Positions 13,876 to 22,565 of a stretch of DNA of 23,935 nucleotides are shown here, piece after piece. How positions within the stretch are numbered: position 1 is the first letter of the stretch; every line of letters begins with the position of its first letter. This DNA comes from JALZCH01 sp036387315 (lineage in GTDB: Bacteria > Acidobacteriota > Blastocatellia > Pyrinomonadales > Pyrinomonadaceae). Both the position numbers and the translations under genes were made by a program. The notes beneath the pieces are model-generated. The model saw only the letters and a list, made by a program, of their open reading frames with translations, had not been told where the DNA came from and made no database searches. The stretch is from the NCBI GenBank assembly GCA_036387315.1, contig DASVTY010000063.1:1-23935 (forward strand), in the 5' to 3' direction.

Positions 13876-14946
13876 ATGAAAAGAATCGGCTTATTATTCG
13901 GACGCGAAGTAACTTTTCCGGCAAATTTTATTAAAACAATCAACGAACGCAGCAACGGCGAGGTGGTCGCCGAAATGGTTAAAATCGGCGGCATCAAACA
14001 CGACGAGGGCAAACGCTACGATTTAATCATTGACCGCATCTCGCACGAAGTGCCGTATTATCGCGCTTTTTTGAAAAAAGCCGCGCTCGAAGGCACGATT
14101 ATCATCAACAACCCGTTTTGGTGGTCGGCTGACGACAAGTTTTTTAATTACAGCTTGGCGGCGAAATTGGGCGTCGCGATTCCGAAAACCGTTTTGCTCC
14201 CGCAGCGAGCTTACATCGAAGGCATTGTCCCGGATTCATTGAGAAATCTCGAATATCCGGTTGATTGGGAAGGAATCGTCGAATACACGGGCTTTCCGGC
14301 GTTTTTGAAACCGCACGACGGCGGCGGCTGGAAAAACGTCTCGAAAGTTAGTTCTTTGCAGGAGCTGTGGAAAGAATACAACGAATCGGGAACGCTCTGT
14401 ATGGTTTTGCAGGAGGGAATCGAATTCGATCAATTCGTCCGCTGCTACTGCGTCGGGCAGGAAAAAGTTTTGATTATGCCTTACGATCCGACGAAACCGT
14501 ATTTGTCGGGAATGCAGTATGTCAACATTGAAAATTATCTTTCGCCGGAATTGTACGCCCGCGTCGAACGCGACGTGCAAACGATTTGCCGCGCTTTGGG
14601 CTACGATTTAAACACCGTCGAGTTTGCGATTAAAGACGGCATTCCGTACGCGATTGATTTTATGAACCCCGCGCCCGACGCCGAGCTTGCTTCGGTCGGC
14701 GAATACAATCACAACTGGATCGTCAACGAAATGACCGATTACATTCTGCGCCGTATGAACGAAACAACCGCGCCTGCGAATACTTATCGCTGGGACGCTT
14801 TGCTTCGTGGCAGCGACAACAACGCCAACAGCGGAATCGCCACAACGGAGACCAAAAAGAAATCTGCTCCGAGAGCGAAAAAAGCCGAAGTTTCAACCGG
14901 AGAAACCAGCGCGCCGAAACGAGCCAAAAAAGCAGCTTCGGAATAG
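13876..14946 (+). CDS. ATP-grasp domain protein with Lys/Ala-rich tail
   Basis: 356 residues, no signal peptide, so cytosolic. The ATP-grasp fold is indicated by F-L-K-P (143-146) with Lys145, the glycine-rich loop DGGGWKNVS (148-156), LQEGIEFDQFVRCYCVG (178-194) and the metal-binding segment T-V-E-F ... Y-A-I-D-F-M-N (Glu249, Asp261, Asn264). Such enzymes join a carboxylate to an amine or thiol through an acyl-phosphate. The partner substrates cannot be read. Residues about 325-356 form a low-complexity Lys/Ala/Ser tail holding two copies of an S-A-P-[KR]-x-A-K-K-A-like unit, which may bind nucleic acid or another polyanion, or be a substrate or anchor. The start is ATG 13876, with AAGGA about ten bases upstream; the longer frame from 13768 begins inside the -35 box. 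It has its own strong promoter and terminator, so it is probably monocistronic. Confidence 0.8.
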   Translation: MKRIGLLFGREVTFPANFIKTINERSNGEVVAEMVKIGGIKHDEGKRYDLIIDRISHEVPYYRAFLKKAALEGTIIINNPFWWSADDKFFNYSLAAKLGVAIPKTVLLPQRAYIEGIVPDSLRNLEYPVDWEGIVEYTGFPAFLKPHDGGGWKNVSKVSSLQELWKEYNESGTLCMVLQEGIEFDQFVRCYCVGQEKVLIMPYDPTKPYLSGMQYVNIENYLSPELYARVERDVQTICRALGYDLNTVEFAIKDGIPYAIDFMNPAPDAELASVGEYNHNWIVNEMTDYILRRMNETTAPANTYRWDALLRGSDNNANSGIATTETKKKSAPRAKKAEVSTGETSAPKRAKKAASE

Positions 14947-14963
14947 ATTAGGAATTTTGAAAT

Positions 14964-15000
14964 AAAAAAAAGGTGCGGTTCATAGCCGCACCTTTTTTTT
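14964..15000. terminator. Bidirectional terminator between ATP-grasp and TonB receptor genes
   Basis: Eight A's and GGTGCGG (14964-14978) are the exact complement of CCGCACC and eight T's (14986-15000), with a seven-base loop. The 15-base stem serves both convergent genes. Confidence 0.9.
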
Positions 15001-15032
15001 ACAAGCGTCAATCCGTAATTTAACGCCTGATC

Positions 15033-18000
15033 TTAAAAACTGTACCTGAGACCGAATTGCAGAACGCGCGGAGTGCCCTGGATGGAGGTGAAATTCCACC
15101 AATCCGCAGGCGGGGTGTTTGCTTGCGGATCTGTTCCTACTTGCAATGTGCGGACAGTTCCCATTCTCTGCGTGTTCGTCACATTAAAGCCTTCGGCGCG
15201 AATTTGCAGTTGGTGATTTTCGCCCCACGGCATCGTAAATGATTTGGCAAGACCTAAATCGAGACCGACGTAACCGGGAAGTCGAATGACGTTTCGGTCT
15301 CCGGTTTCTCCCGGTTTGGCATTGCGCCAGCTTTGGAAAGCGGCGGTTCGGTCACAACCGAAAGCGTTTGGCGCAGTTCCGTCTTCGCCGCGCGTCGGGC
15401 AGGATTGAACCGGTCTGAGTCGAACGCTGTTGCTTTGGATGTTCCAGTTGGTCGCCCACAAAGTGTCATACGGCGAATAAGTCGGCAAGCCGGAATTCCA
15501 ACGGAAGATTCCCGAAAGCTGCCAGCCGCCGAGAAAGGCGTCAACAACCTTATTCGTGTCATTAAACAACCATCTGCCGCGTCCGACCGGAATTTGCCAA
15601 ACGCCGTTAACGTTGATGATGTGGCGCACGTCAAAATCCGAATTGGCGTAGCTGTCATGCTGCCGAATCGGGTTTACGATCAATGCGGTTCCGAAATTTC
15701 CGCTGGTTTGCAGACCGGAAGCGTCGTCCAGCGAATGCGAAAGCGTGTAGTTGAAGTCCATTGTCAATTTATCTCCGAGCCGCTGACGAACGGAAAGCGT
15801 TCCGGCATGATAATTTGACCTGCCGATTGAGCCGACTGATCCAAGCGCCGCATATTGCGGATGATAAAAGACCGGGCTGAGTCCCGCGCTTCGCAAAGCG
15901 ACATCAATCTCGCTTTGCGTGGTTACCCAATCGTTATTGTTGAAGATTAAGGCGTCCCCGAAAACAGCCTGAGTTGCATTTGTTGCGTATGAAGCGCGGC
16001 TTGAGCCTAACATATTGCGTGCAAAATTGGGCACGCTGGCAAATAGATTCTCAAAATATGCAATCGCCGGTATATTCCTAATTGCGGCTTGTCGCGCCGC
16101 CTCTCGCTGTGCAGTAGGAAGGGCGGCAATCGCCGGGGCTACGCTTCTGCGGTAATCCTCCAGCATTCCGGCTGCGGTGTACCAATCCATTCCCGATCCC
16201 GGATCAGTCAAATTGTTTGCTGTCGCCACGTCGCGCGATGCGAGCAGATTACGCGCCGCGCGTCCGATGTAGGACGCTTGAACCACAAATCCGGCGGGAA
16301 GCGAACGCTCAAAAGTGAGATTCCAGCTATAATGAATCGGCGCGACCAGATTTTCGTCAAGCGATGATTCAATTCGCCGGGTGTTATCTGCGGGCTGCAT
16401 CTGCGGAAAAGTCAGACTGGTCGGAACCGTGATTCTCGGCAAGCTTCTCACATCTTGCGAAAAACCTGTGAAAAGCGGGCAGAGAACCGTTGTCGTGTTA
16501 CAAGTTCCGGCGGCAAGTGCCTGTGCCGAGGAAAATCCCAATCGGTTGTTTAAATCAAACGAGACCGCCAATTGCTGACCGTAATAATCGTTCGTAATGC
16601 CAAAACCGCCGCGAATGACCGATTCGCTGTTTCTGCCGAAAATTGTTCCCAAAAATCCGTCTCCGAAATCGGGCGACCAGGCGACGGCAACGCGCGGCTG
16701 GAAATTATTTTTGTCCCAGTTGTAAAGCGGAGAGCGACCATTTTCAGGACCGGAAAGCTCGACCGAAATCGGGTCGTTATACGGAACGCCGCGGGCAGCG
16801 CCTTCGACGCGCCGGCGGAAAAATTCTGCCAGAGGCATACTCGGCTTCACTTCGTAACCGTTTGTTTCATAAACCGGGCGGCTGATTCCATAGCGCAATC
16901 CGTAAGTCAGAGTTAAGTTTGGCGTTATCTTCCAAATATCCTGCCCGTAAACGTCGTATTCCTCGGTCGCAAATTCGCGCTCGCTAGGAGTTCCCGCCGG
17001 GAGCAGATTTCCCTCCCGGTCAAAGGTAAACCGGGCTGTATACGCCGTCAATCTGCCGAGTAGCGCGACCGCCGCGTCGCGAGCAGCGTTGCGGTCTGCG
17101 CCGGCTCCAAATGCAGAAAAGGTGTTTAGCGCGTCCGTAATCGGCGACCCGCTGCTGGCGTAACCGGTCGGATTCGTAAAAGCGACATCATACGCAGTGG
17201 AGTAAGTCGTGCGCTTGTTGCGAATAAGACGAATGTTCGTGCCGAATTGGATGACGTGGTTTCCTTTCACCCTGGAAAGGTCATTAACGATATTCTGGAC
17301 GGGCGTTATCCGCGAAATTGTCCTTGAATCAAGAACCGGAAAGAAGACGTTGCGAAAATAAATTTCGTTTTTCGCCGCATCGCCCTGAAATGTGAACGCC
17401 TCGCGCGTCATGCCGTAACGAAAATTGTTGACCAGATTATTGTTGATTGTCCAAACGTGTCCGACGACAAAACCGAACGGGTGCGACCATGTGTCTTGCG
17501 AAGGCGTGTCGGGAAATACGCGTGAACCGCCGAATAAATCGTGCTGAACCTGAAAGCGGGCGTTGATCTGTTGTTTTGATGTCAGGCTGTAGTCGAAACG
17601 CCCGACGTGCGCGTTCAGCTTAACCGCAATCGGCGCGTTAAATCTAAAACCGGCGGTGTTTAGCCCGTCTCCGATTGTATTGTCATTCGCCGGATATTTT
17701 CGTGCCGCGTCTGCCAAAGCCGCAACCGCCAAGGGATTCACTCCGCCCATCGCCGGAAAGATAGTCGCTAAGTTAGCTGACGTAACTGTCGTGATTCCAT
17801 TACTGCAAGCTGGCGCGCCCGCCGGAACCGGAGCGCAATAGCGCACCTCGCCGCGTCCCAGACTGGCAGTCGGAACTCTCGAAACAACCGATCTTTCGCT
17901 CTTATCGCGCCGCCCTTCATAGTTATAAAAGAAAAACAGGCGATCTTTGATGATCGGTCCGCTGATGGCGCCGCCGAAAGTGTTGCGGCGAAGCTTGGGA

Positions 18001-18881
18001 CGAGGATTTCCGACCCTGTTGTTAAAAAAGTCGTTCGCCGTAAAAGCAGTGTCACGATTATATTCAAAAAGCGAGCCATGGAAATAGTTGGTTCCGCTTT
18101 TCGTTACGAGCGAAATTTGCGCTCCTGAAGAACGCCCGAAACTGGCGTTGGGATTGGTTGTCGTGACGCGAAATTCTTCGATGGCTTCGCCGCTCAAACG
18201 CAGAACCGTTCCGGTGTCGGGAGATTCCGAAAATCCCCTCATGGTGTTCGAAGCTTCGCCGCCTTTTGGCGCTCCCGCCTGATTTGTTTGCGCTTCGTTA
18301 ATATCCACGCCGTCGAGAGTGACGTTTGATTGGTCGGCGCGCGCTCCGGCAACATAGCCTTCGCGCGTCGCGCCCGGCTGCAAAGTTAAGAGCGAATTTA
18401 CGTCGCGGGCTTCGAGCGGAAGCTGCGTGATTTGGCGCGAGACGATATTGTTGCCGAGACTCGCGTCCTGAGTGTTAATGAGAGATTCATTTCCTCCCGA
18501 CGTGACGATAACGGTCTCGGCGAGACCGCCGACTTCAAGCTGTACGCTTGCCTCGGTCGGCTTTGAAATCAGCGCCCGCACGTCTTTTAAAACCGCTTTT
18601 TTAAAGCCCGTAGCGCTGACTTCGATTGTATAAGTGTCGGGCGGAATGGAGTTAAAGGCGTATATTCCGCTCTCGTTGGTGGTTTGCGTTCGGGTAAAGT
18701 TTTTCTCCGGGTTTGACAAAATGACCGTTGCTCCGGTCAAAACATTACCTTGCGCGTCGGTGATCGTTCCGCTGATTGAAGAAGTATCGGTCTGGGCAAA
18801 GGTTTGTTGACCGATAAACAGAGAGAAAATCAATGCAAAGCACATGAAAAAGGCATTGATTTTTGAGTTGCGTTTATTCAT
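15033..18881 (-). CDS. TonB-dependent receptor with carboxypeptidase-regulatory domain
   Basis: 1,282 residues. The start is ATG 18881, with GGAGG eight bases upstream; a longer frame to 18974 adds 31 residues with no signal sequence of their own. A signal peptide (1-30, ending TFAQ) precedes a carboxypeptidase-regulatory-like beta sandwich (about 33-115, ISGTITDAQGNVLTGATVIL). A plug domain follows (SQNVTLDGV-like segment, SNVTLDGVDINEA), then a large beta-barrel that ends in Phe (LQFGLRYSF), the outer-membrane targeting signal. It is an Oar-like outer-membrane transporter of the kind abundant in Acidobacteriota, and its substrate is unknown. It should depend on TonB-ExbBD for uptake, none of which is in this window. 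A perfect 16-base palindrome lies 25 bases upstream of the start. Confidence 0.92.
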   Translation of the reverse strand: MNKRNSKINAFFMCFALIFSLFIGQQTFAQTDTSSISGTITDAQGNVLTGATVILSNPEKNFTRTQTTNESGIYAFNSIPPDTYTIEVSATGFKKAVLKDVRALISKPTEASVQLEVGGLAETVIVTSGGNESLINTQDASLGNNIVSRQITQLPLEARDVNSLLTLQPGATREGYVAGARADQSNVTLDGVDINEAQTNQAGAPKGGEASNTMRGFSESPDTGTVLRLSGEAIEEFRVTTTNPNASFGRSSGAQISLVTKSGTNYFHGSLFEYNRDTAFTANDFFNNRVGNPRPKLRRNTFGGAISGPIIKDRLFFFYNYEGRRDKSERSVVSRVPTASLGRGEVRYCAPVPAGAPACSNGITTVTSANLATIFPAMGGVNPLAVAALADAARKYPANDNTIGDGLNTAGFRFNAPIAVKLNAHVGRFDYSLTSKQQINARFQVQHDLFGGSRVFPDTPSQDTWSHPFGFVVGHVWTINNNLVNNFRYGMTREAFTFQGDAAKNEIYFRNVFFPVLDSRTISRITPVQNIVNDLSRVKGNHVIQFGTNIRLIRNKRTTYSTAYDVAFTNPTGYASSGSPITDALNTFSAFGAGADRNAARDAAVALLGRLTAYTARFTFDREGNLLPAGTPSEREFATEEYDVYGQDIWKITPNLTLTYGLRYGISRPVYETNGYEVKPSMPLAEFFRRRVEGAARGVPYNDPISVELSGPENGRSPLYNWDKNNFQPRVAVAWSPDFGDGFLGTIFGRNSESVIRGGFGITNDYYGQQLAVSFDLNNRLGFSSAQALAAGTCNTTTVLCPLFTGFSQDVRSLPRITVPTSLTFPQMQPADNTRRIESSLDENLVAPIHYSWNLTFERSLPAGFVVQASYIGRAARNLLASRDVATANNLTDPGSGMDWYTAAGMLEDYRRSVAPAIAALPTAQREAARQAAIRNIPAIAYFENLFASVPNFARNMLGSSRASYATNATQAVFGDALIFNNNDWVTTQSEIDVALRSAGLSPVFYHPQYAALGSVGSIGRSNYHAGTLSVRQRLGDKLTMDFNYTLSHSLDDASGLQTSGNFGTALIVNPIRQHDSYANSDFDVRHIINVNGVWQIPVGRGRWLFNDTNKVVDAFLGGWQLSGIFRWNSGLPTYSPYDTLWATNWNIQSNSVRLRPVQSCPTRGEDGTAPNAFGCDRTAAFQSWRNAKPGETGDRNVIRLPGYVGLDLGLAKSFTMPWGENHQLQIRAEGFNVTNTQRMGTVRTLQVGTDPQANTPPADWWNFTSIQGTPRVLQFGLRYSF

Positions 18882-18905
18882 TGAATCTGCCTCCGAATAC
18901 AGTTG

Positions 18906-18921
18906 CTCAAACCGGTTTGAG
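18906..18921. promoter_or_regulatory. Perfect 16-base palindrome in the TonB receptor leader
   Basis: CTCAAACCGGTTTGAG (18906-18921) is self-complementary. It is 25 bases upstream of the receptor ATG and close to its ribosome site, so a DNA-binding repressor or a leader hairpin could act there. A further CTCAAA half-site follows at 18927-18922 on the minus strand. The rest of 18882-19167 has no convincing gene; no clear sigma-70 promoter was found. Confidence 0.5.
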
Positions 18922-19167
18922 TTTTGAGCCGTGATAGAAAGGAAATAGCAAGAAAAGCGAGAAATCCATTTCAACTATGGCTTTTATCAAGCCCGATGGT
19001 TTCCCGGCATACTTGCGTTTAAATCAAGAATCCGCCGCTGCGGCTCTATCAAATTCAAATTGTAGAAAACAAAAAGAATTGCTGAATTTTCAGAAAAACC
19101 AGCCCGTCTTTAAATCAACGAGTTTTATTTATGAGAAAAATTTTACCGGCTTCCGATTCGTTTACGT

Positions 19168-20031
19168 TTATTTGCTTTGAACAGGAGATTTGCGTTTATC
19201 GAGCTTACGTTTTCGTAAATCAAATCTATCACCGGGCTGTGCCAGATAAATAATTAACGCCTGCCTTTGACCGGCATTTGCGCTGACCAGCATCACCTGA
19301 CTTGCGCCGACAACTTCGGCAAAGCGGTTATCTGTTACCAGAATCGCCGTGCTTTCGTCTATTCCGACACCGAATTTTCCGGGATTTTGCAGAATCAATC
19401 CGAAAAGCCGGTTTTCCCTCTGCCGCTTGATAAAATGCTGGTCAACGATAACATAATCGGGCAAGAGTCCCAACCCTAAATTCGTCTGAACTTTGCTCCC
19501 GTCAATGACGGTAAAATCGCCCTCGCCCGTGATCATCTGAGCGGACATAATCGCTGCTCCCGCGCTCGTTCCGCCGAAAACCGTGCCTGCGGCGTAACGT
19601 TGTTTGAGAGCCTGCAAAAGCGATTCGTCCTTGAGCGCGTTCATAATTCTCGTTTGATCGCCGCCGCCAAAAAAAACGCCGGTCGCATTTTTAAGCTGAC
19701 TTAAAAATTTGCTTTTCTTTTCTTCGGTTAAAGGCGCAACGGGAGCAACTTCGGTTTCCTGCGGAGAGAAAGCCGCCAGACTTTCTTTAAAATACTTAAA
19801 GCTCGCCTCCGGTTCGCTTGTCGCCCACGGAATGAACAGAATGCGCCCCCGCGCCGCGCCGCCCGCCCATTCGACGAATTTTGACATCGCCGCTTTCGGG
19901 CGCTCGCCGCCGCCGACAATGACCAAACGCTGTTGAGCATTTGCCTGAGAAAACAGCAAAATCAACATCAACGCAACGGTTAGCGCAAAATGATTGATTT
20001 TTTGTAAGTGCAAATTATGAAAAACCCGCAT
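19168..20031 (-). CDS. Secreted cyanophycinase (peptidase S51 family)
   Basis: 287 residues from ATG 20031. A signal peptide (about 1-33, ending ANAQ) directs it out of the cytoplasm, as in extracellular CphE-type enzymes. Family motifs are all present: VIVGGG near the start of the mature protein, FFGGGDQTR (120-128), the nucleophile Ser156 in FGGTSAGAAIMS, His199 in V-D-Q-H-F and Glu226 in G-V-G-I-D-E-S-T. These correspond in order and spacing to the Ser/His/Glu triad of cyanobacterial CphB. It would cleave cyanophycin (poly-Asp with Arg side chains) to beta-Asp-Arg dipeptides, or a related isopeptide substrate. The TTG at 20049 lies about two bases from the predicted transcription start, so the ATG is preferred. 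No cyanophycin synthetase is seen nearby. Confidence 0.88.
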   Translation of the reverse strand: MRVFHNLHLQKINHFALTVALMLILLFSQANAQQRLVIVGGGERPKAAMSKFVEWAGGAARGRILFIPWATSEPEASFKYFKESLAAFSPQETEVAPVAPLTEEKKSKFLSQLKNATGVFFGGGDQTRIMNALKDESLLQALKQRYAAGTVFGGTSAGAAIMSAQMITGEGDFTVIDGSKVQTNLGLGLLPDYVIVDQHFIKRQRENRLFGLILQNPGKFGVGIDESTAILVTDNRFAEVVGASQVMLVSANAGQRQALIIYLAQPGDRFDLRKRKLDKRKSPVQSK

Positions 20032-20057
20032 TAGATAATTCTTAAGCAATCCGGGTG

Positions 20058-20086
20058 ATAATAGTTTTGAAAGTGATTCGTGTCAA
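20058..20086 (-). promoter_or_regulatory. Strong sigma-70-type promoter for cyanophycinase
   Basis: On the minus strand TTGACA (20086-20081) is followed after exactly 17 bases by TATTAT (20063-20058). Transcription should start near 20051, leaving a leader of about 20 bases before ATG 20031. Confidence 0.7.
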
Positions 20087-20149
20087 TAAAAATGTAGGTT
20101 GTTGGCTAAATTGCGGGCGGCATTTGGAGTTCAAATTGAAGTTTTTTTC

Positions 20150-21592
20150 TTATTCTTCTTCGTCAAGCTCGCAGCGGGTTTGCAGCAGTTTTCCCGCGAG
20201 GCTCAAAATCAGCCAGAAAAGCGCGGTTCCGGCGGCGATTGCTAAACCGAGCTGGGTAATTGCGTCGTCAAAAAACGCGCCGAACAAAACAACTCCCAAG
20301 CCTAAAATTGTCAGCCGCAGACAAATCCGGCTGCCGCGTTCCGTGTTGTGCAGCCAGGAGATGCGCGTAAACTCGGCTTCCATATAATCTTCGTCGCTGT
20401 TAAGGAGGGAAAAATAATCCGCCTCGGTGCGCGCCCAGGTCTTTCCGGCTTCGTCGTGAGCTGTGCGGGCGGCGGCTTGATAATGATGAACGACGTGCGC
20501 CAATTTGCCTTCGTTTAAAGCCGTTTCCGCCAATCCGCAATAAGCGCGAAAATTTTCGGCGTCAACCTCCAGAGCGCGGCGAAATGCCTTTTCCGCGCGT
20601 TTGGTTTCGCCGAATTGAAAATAGCTTTCGCCGATACGCGCGAGCAGTTTCGCGTTGTCGGAACTAACGAGCGCGGCGAGCCTTAACGCGGCAAAAGCGC
20701 GCCGCATCAGTTTCGTTTGTCTTGACGAGCTGGCATAAGAATGCAAAGCGCGGGCGAATTCGAGCAGCAGCCAGCCGTCATTCGGTTTGACAAAAAGCGC
20801 GCGGCGAAACGCTTCGAGCGATTGCGCCAGATTCCCCGAAAGCCGCAGCTCGTTGGCGACTTGACGAAGCTGCCCGGCTTGATTGGCGGCTTCCGCCTGA
20901 CGATTTTCTTGCTGCCACAAATCGCGTTTCAAACGACGCATCCGGTCGTTTTTTCTAACGGTTTTTAATGCGTTTTCGGCAGTTTCGGTGGACGGAATCT
21001 GCAAGGCTTCGGCGCGCGTGCCGGTTTCTTTCGGGTCGTTCAGAAAATCGCGCAGTTCGAGCGAACGAGCGTCGAGCTTGTCTTCCAGAATGAGCGGAAA
21101 AAGACGGCGCACCATCCGGCGAAAACTTTTGCCGCCGGAAGCGAAAGCGAAAATCAATCCCGCGCCGCGCACTTCCGTGCGATAACGATAAAAAACTCGC
21201 CCGCCGCTTTGCAGCGCGCGAACGGCTTGCGTTTCGATTTGTTCGATGTCGGAAATTTTTAATTTCTGCGGCTGACCGAAGACTTTGCCCAACAAACGCG
21301 GCAAAATTCCGGTGCGACGCATGGCTTCACCGTCGAAAGTTATTCGGTCGAACCAGGCTAAAACCGGAAAAACGAGCCAAGCCGCGCCGATTAAAATCAA
21401 CGAAATCGTGTTTAGCTCGAAATAAGACAAAAATCCGGCGAGCAGGCTAAAGAGAAAAAGCGCGGCGAAATAACCGCCGGGCGCGACGCGCACTTGCTCA
21501 ATTTGAGAAAGCCGCGCCGCACCGGTTTCCGAGCCGACTGCGGCGGCGTTGACGGCAATTTCGGGACCTTTCTGAGGGGCGGCTTTTCGCAT
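20150..21592 (-). CDS. TPR protein with N- and C-terminal membrane segments
   Basis: 480 residues. Two membrane segments (about 40-58 and 61-80) precede a soluble, PH-like basic segment (about 81-190; ITFDGEAMRRTGILPRLLG, then K-I-S-D-I-E-Q-I-E). The central part has tetratricopeptide-type repeats (about 270-410), such as ELRLSGNLAQSLEAFRRALFVKPND and ESYFQFGETKRAEKAFRRALEVDAEN. Two more hydrophobic helices occupy about 430-470, and the end is acidic. It is a membrane scaffold of unknown partner. The start is ATG 21592 with a GAAGG ribosome site nine bases upstream; the longer frame to 21772 overlaps the gene before it and lacks domain-like sequence. It follows the other TPR gene by 52 bases in one operon. 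Confidence 0.75.
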   Translation of the reverse strand: MRKAAPQKGPEIAVNAAAVGSETGAARLSQIEQVRVAPGGYFAALFLFSLLAGFLSYFELNTISLILIGAAWLVFPVLAWFDRITFDGEAMRRTGILPRLLGKVFGQPQKLKISDIEQIETQAVRALQSGGRVFYRYRTEVRGAGLIFAFASGGKSFRRMVRRLFPLILEDKLDARSLELRDFLNDPKETGTRAEALQIPSTETAENALKTVRKNDRMRRLKRDLWQQENRQAEAANQAGQLRQVANELRLSGNLAQSLEAFRRALFVKPNDGWLLLEFARALHSYASSSRQTKLMRRAFAALRLAALVSSDNAKLLARIGESYFQFGETKRAEKAFRRALEVDAENFRAYCGLAETALNEGKLAHVVHHYQAAARTAHDEAGKTWARTEADYFSLLNSDEDYMEAEFTRISWLHNTERGSRICLRLTILGLGVVLFGAFFDDAITQLGLAIAAGTALFWLILSLAGKLLQTRCELDEEE

Positions 21593-21644
21593 TTCTTTTA
21601 ACCTTCGGCGGTTTAGATGAAAAGCCGAATCAATCGGGTTTTCC

Positions 21645-22463
21645 TTAGAAATTAACAATTCTGTCAGCCGATTCAGCCGGAAGCTGGGCGTAGCGCGCCG
21701 GAGCCAGCTTTTCGAGCTTGGTTGAGGCTTCGCGCGCCGTCTGCGATTGCGGAACGGGCTGACCTTCGGCATCTTTGGCTTCGCGGGCGGCTTTTACGAG
21801 ATTAAAATAAATGTCAACCGCTTCCTGCGTTTTGCCTTGTTTTTCGTAAGTTTGAGCGATGGCGAAATTAAGCGTCTCATCGGCGATAATGCCTGTTTTC
21901 GCTTGCAGCAGCTCGTTGTAACCGGCAGCCGCTTCGTCGTATTTGCCGTCGGCGTATCTCGCTTCGGCGAGCGCGAATTTTGAAAGCGTGCCGACTTCAC
22001 CGCTGGTTTTCGATAAATTTTCGAGTTCTTGAATTCCCGCCGCGCGGTCGAGCTTTAAACGATTGACGGCGATAAAATACTGCGCTTTTTCTTTATGCGG
22101 GCTGCCGTATTTGACGGTGACTTCTTCAAACGCGGCGATTGCTTTTTCGGTTCGCTCTTTGTCGTTCGGAAAAGTCAATTCCGTGTTTTTCGGATCCGGC
22201 GACGCCGAAACTTGCGCCGTGTGTATGTCAATCGCTTTGCCGAGCGCAGTTTGCGCGGCGACTGCCGAGCGCTGCGAGTAGCTGTAGATAATGCCGCCGA
22301 TAATGGCGACGCCGAGCAGGGCGAGCAAACCGTACAAAATCGGTCTGCCTTTGCCTTCAAATTTTCTGCCTAAAGTTTCGATTCTTTCGTCAGCCGCCGA
22401 TTGAAAGCGATCAACCGGCTTGCCGAGCGTATTTTCACGTTCTAATTTCTTTTTCTGAGCCAC
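21645..22463 (-). CDS. Membrane-anchored TPR protein (YfgM-like)
   Basis: 272 residues. A charged cytoplasmic N-terminus, one membrane anchor (about 41-62) and a long helical C-terminal region with TPR-like units (KERTEKAIAAFEEVTVKYG, EARYADGKYDEAAAGYNELLQ, AIAQTYEKQGKTQEAVDIYFNLV). This layout matches YfgM-type proteins, which sit near the Sec/BAM export machinery and chaperone envelope proteins. That role is by analogy. The start is a GTG at 22463 with an AGAGGA ribosome site. It is the first gene of a minus-strand operon with the 480-residue TPR protein. Confidence 0.78.
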   Translation of the reverse strand: MAQKKKLERENTLGKPVDRFQSAADERIETLGRKFEGKGRPILYGLLALLGVAIIGGIIYSYSQRSAVAAQTALGKAIDIHTAQVSASPDPKNTELTFPNDKERTEKAIAAFEEVTVKYGSPHKEKAQYFIAVNRLKLDRAAGIQELENLSKTSGEVGTLSKFALAEARYADGKYDEAAAGYNELLQAKTGIIADETLNFAIAQTYEKQGKTQEAVDIYFNLVKAAREAKDAEGQPVPQSQTAREASTKLEKLAPARYAQLPAESADRIVNF

Positions 22464-22527
22464 TTTTTCCTCTGTTTGTTCTTCTCAAATGAGAGCTTAT
22501 TTGGTATTGATATTACGATAAATGCCA

Positions 22528-22557
22528 ACTGTAACGAGCGCGGCGAAAGATTGTCAA
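22528..22557 (-). promoter_or_regulatory. Promoter for the TPR operon
   Basis: On the minus strand TTGACA (22557-22552) is followed after 18 bases by TACAGT (22533-22528), a 4-of-6 match to the -10 consensus. The leader to the GTG at 22463 would be about 58 bases. Confidence 0.45.
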
Positions 22558-22565
22558 GCAGGGTA

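Noticed and set aside
13876..14946. Cyanophycin synthetase or RimK identity for the ATP-grasp gene, given the nearby cyanophycinase
   Set aside because: Cyanophycin synthetase also needs a Mur-ligase-like domain and is much longer; the sequence also lacks a clear RimK-type signature. It is not in the same transcription unit.
18977..19180. 67-codon plus-strand open frame upstream of the TonB receptor
   Set aside because: No clear ribosome site, no recognisable motif, and it fills the upstream control region of a minus-strand gene. It could be a small gene, but I cannot support it.
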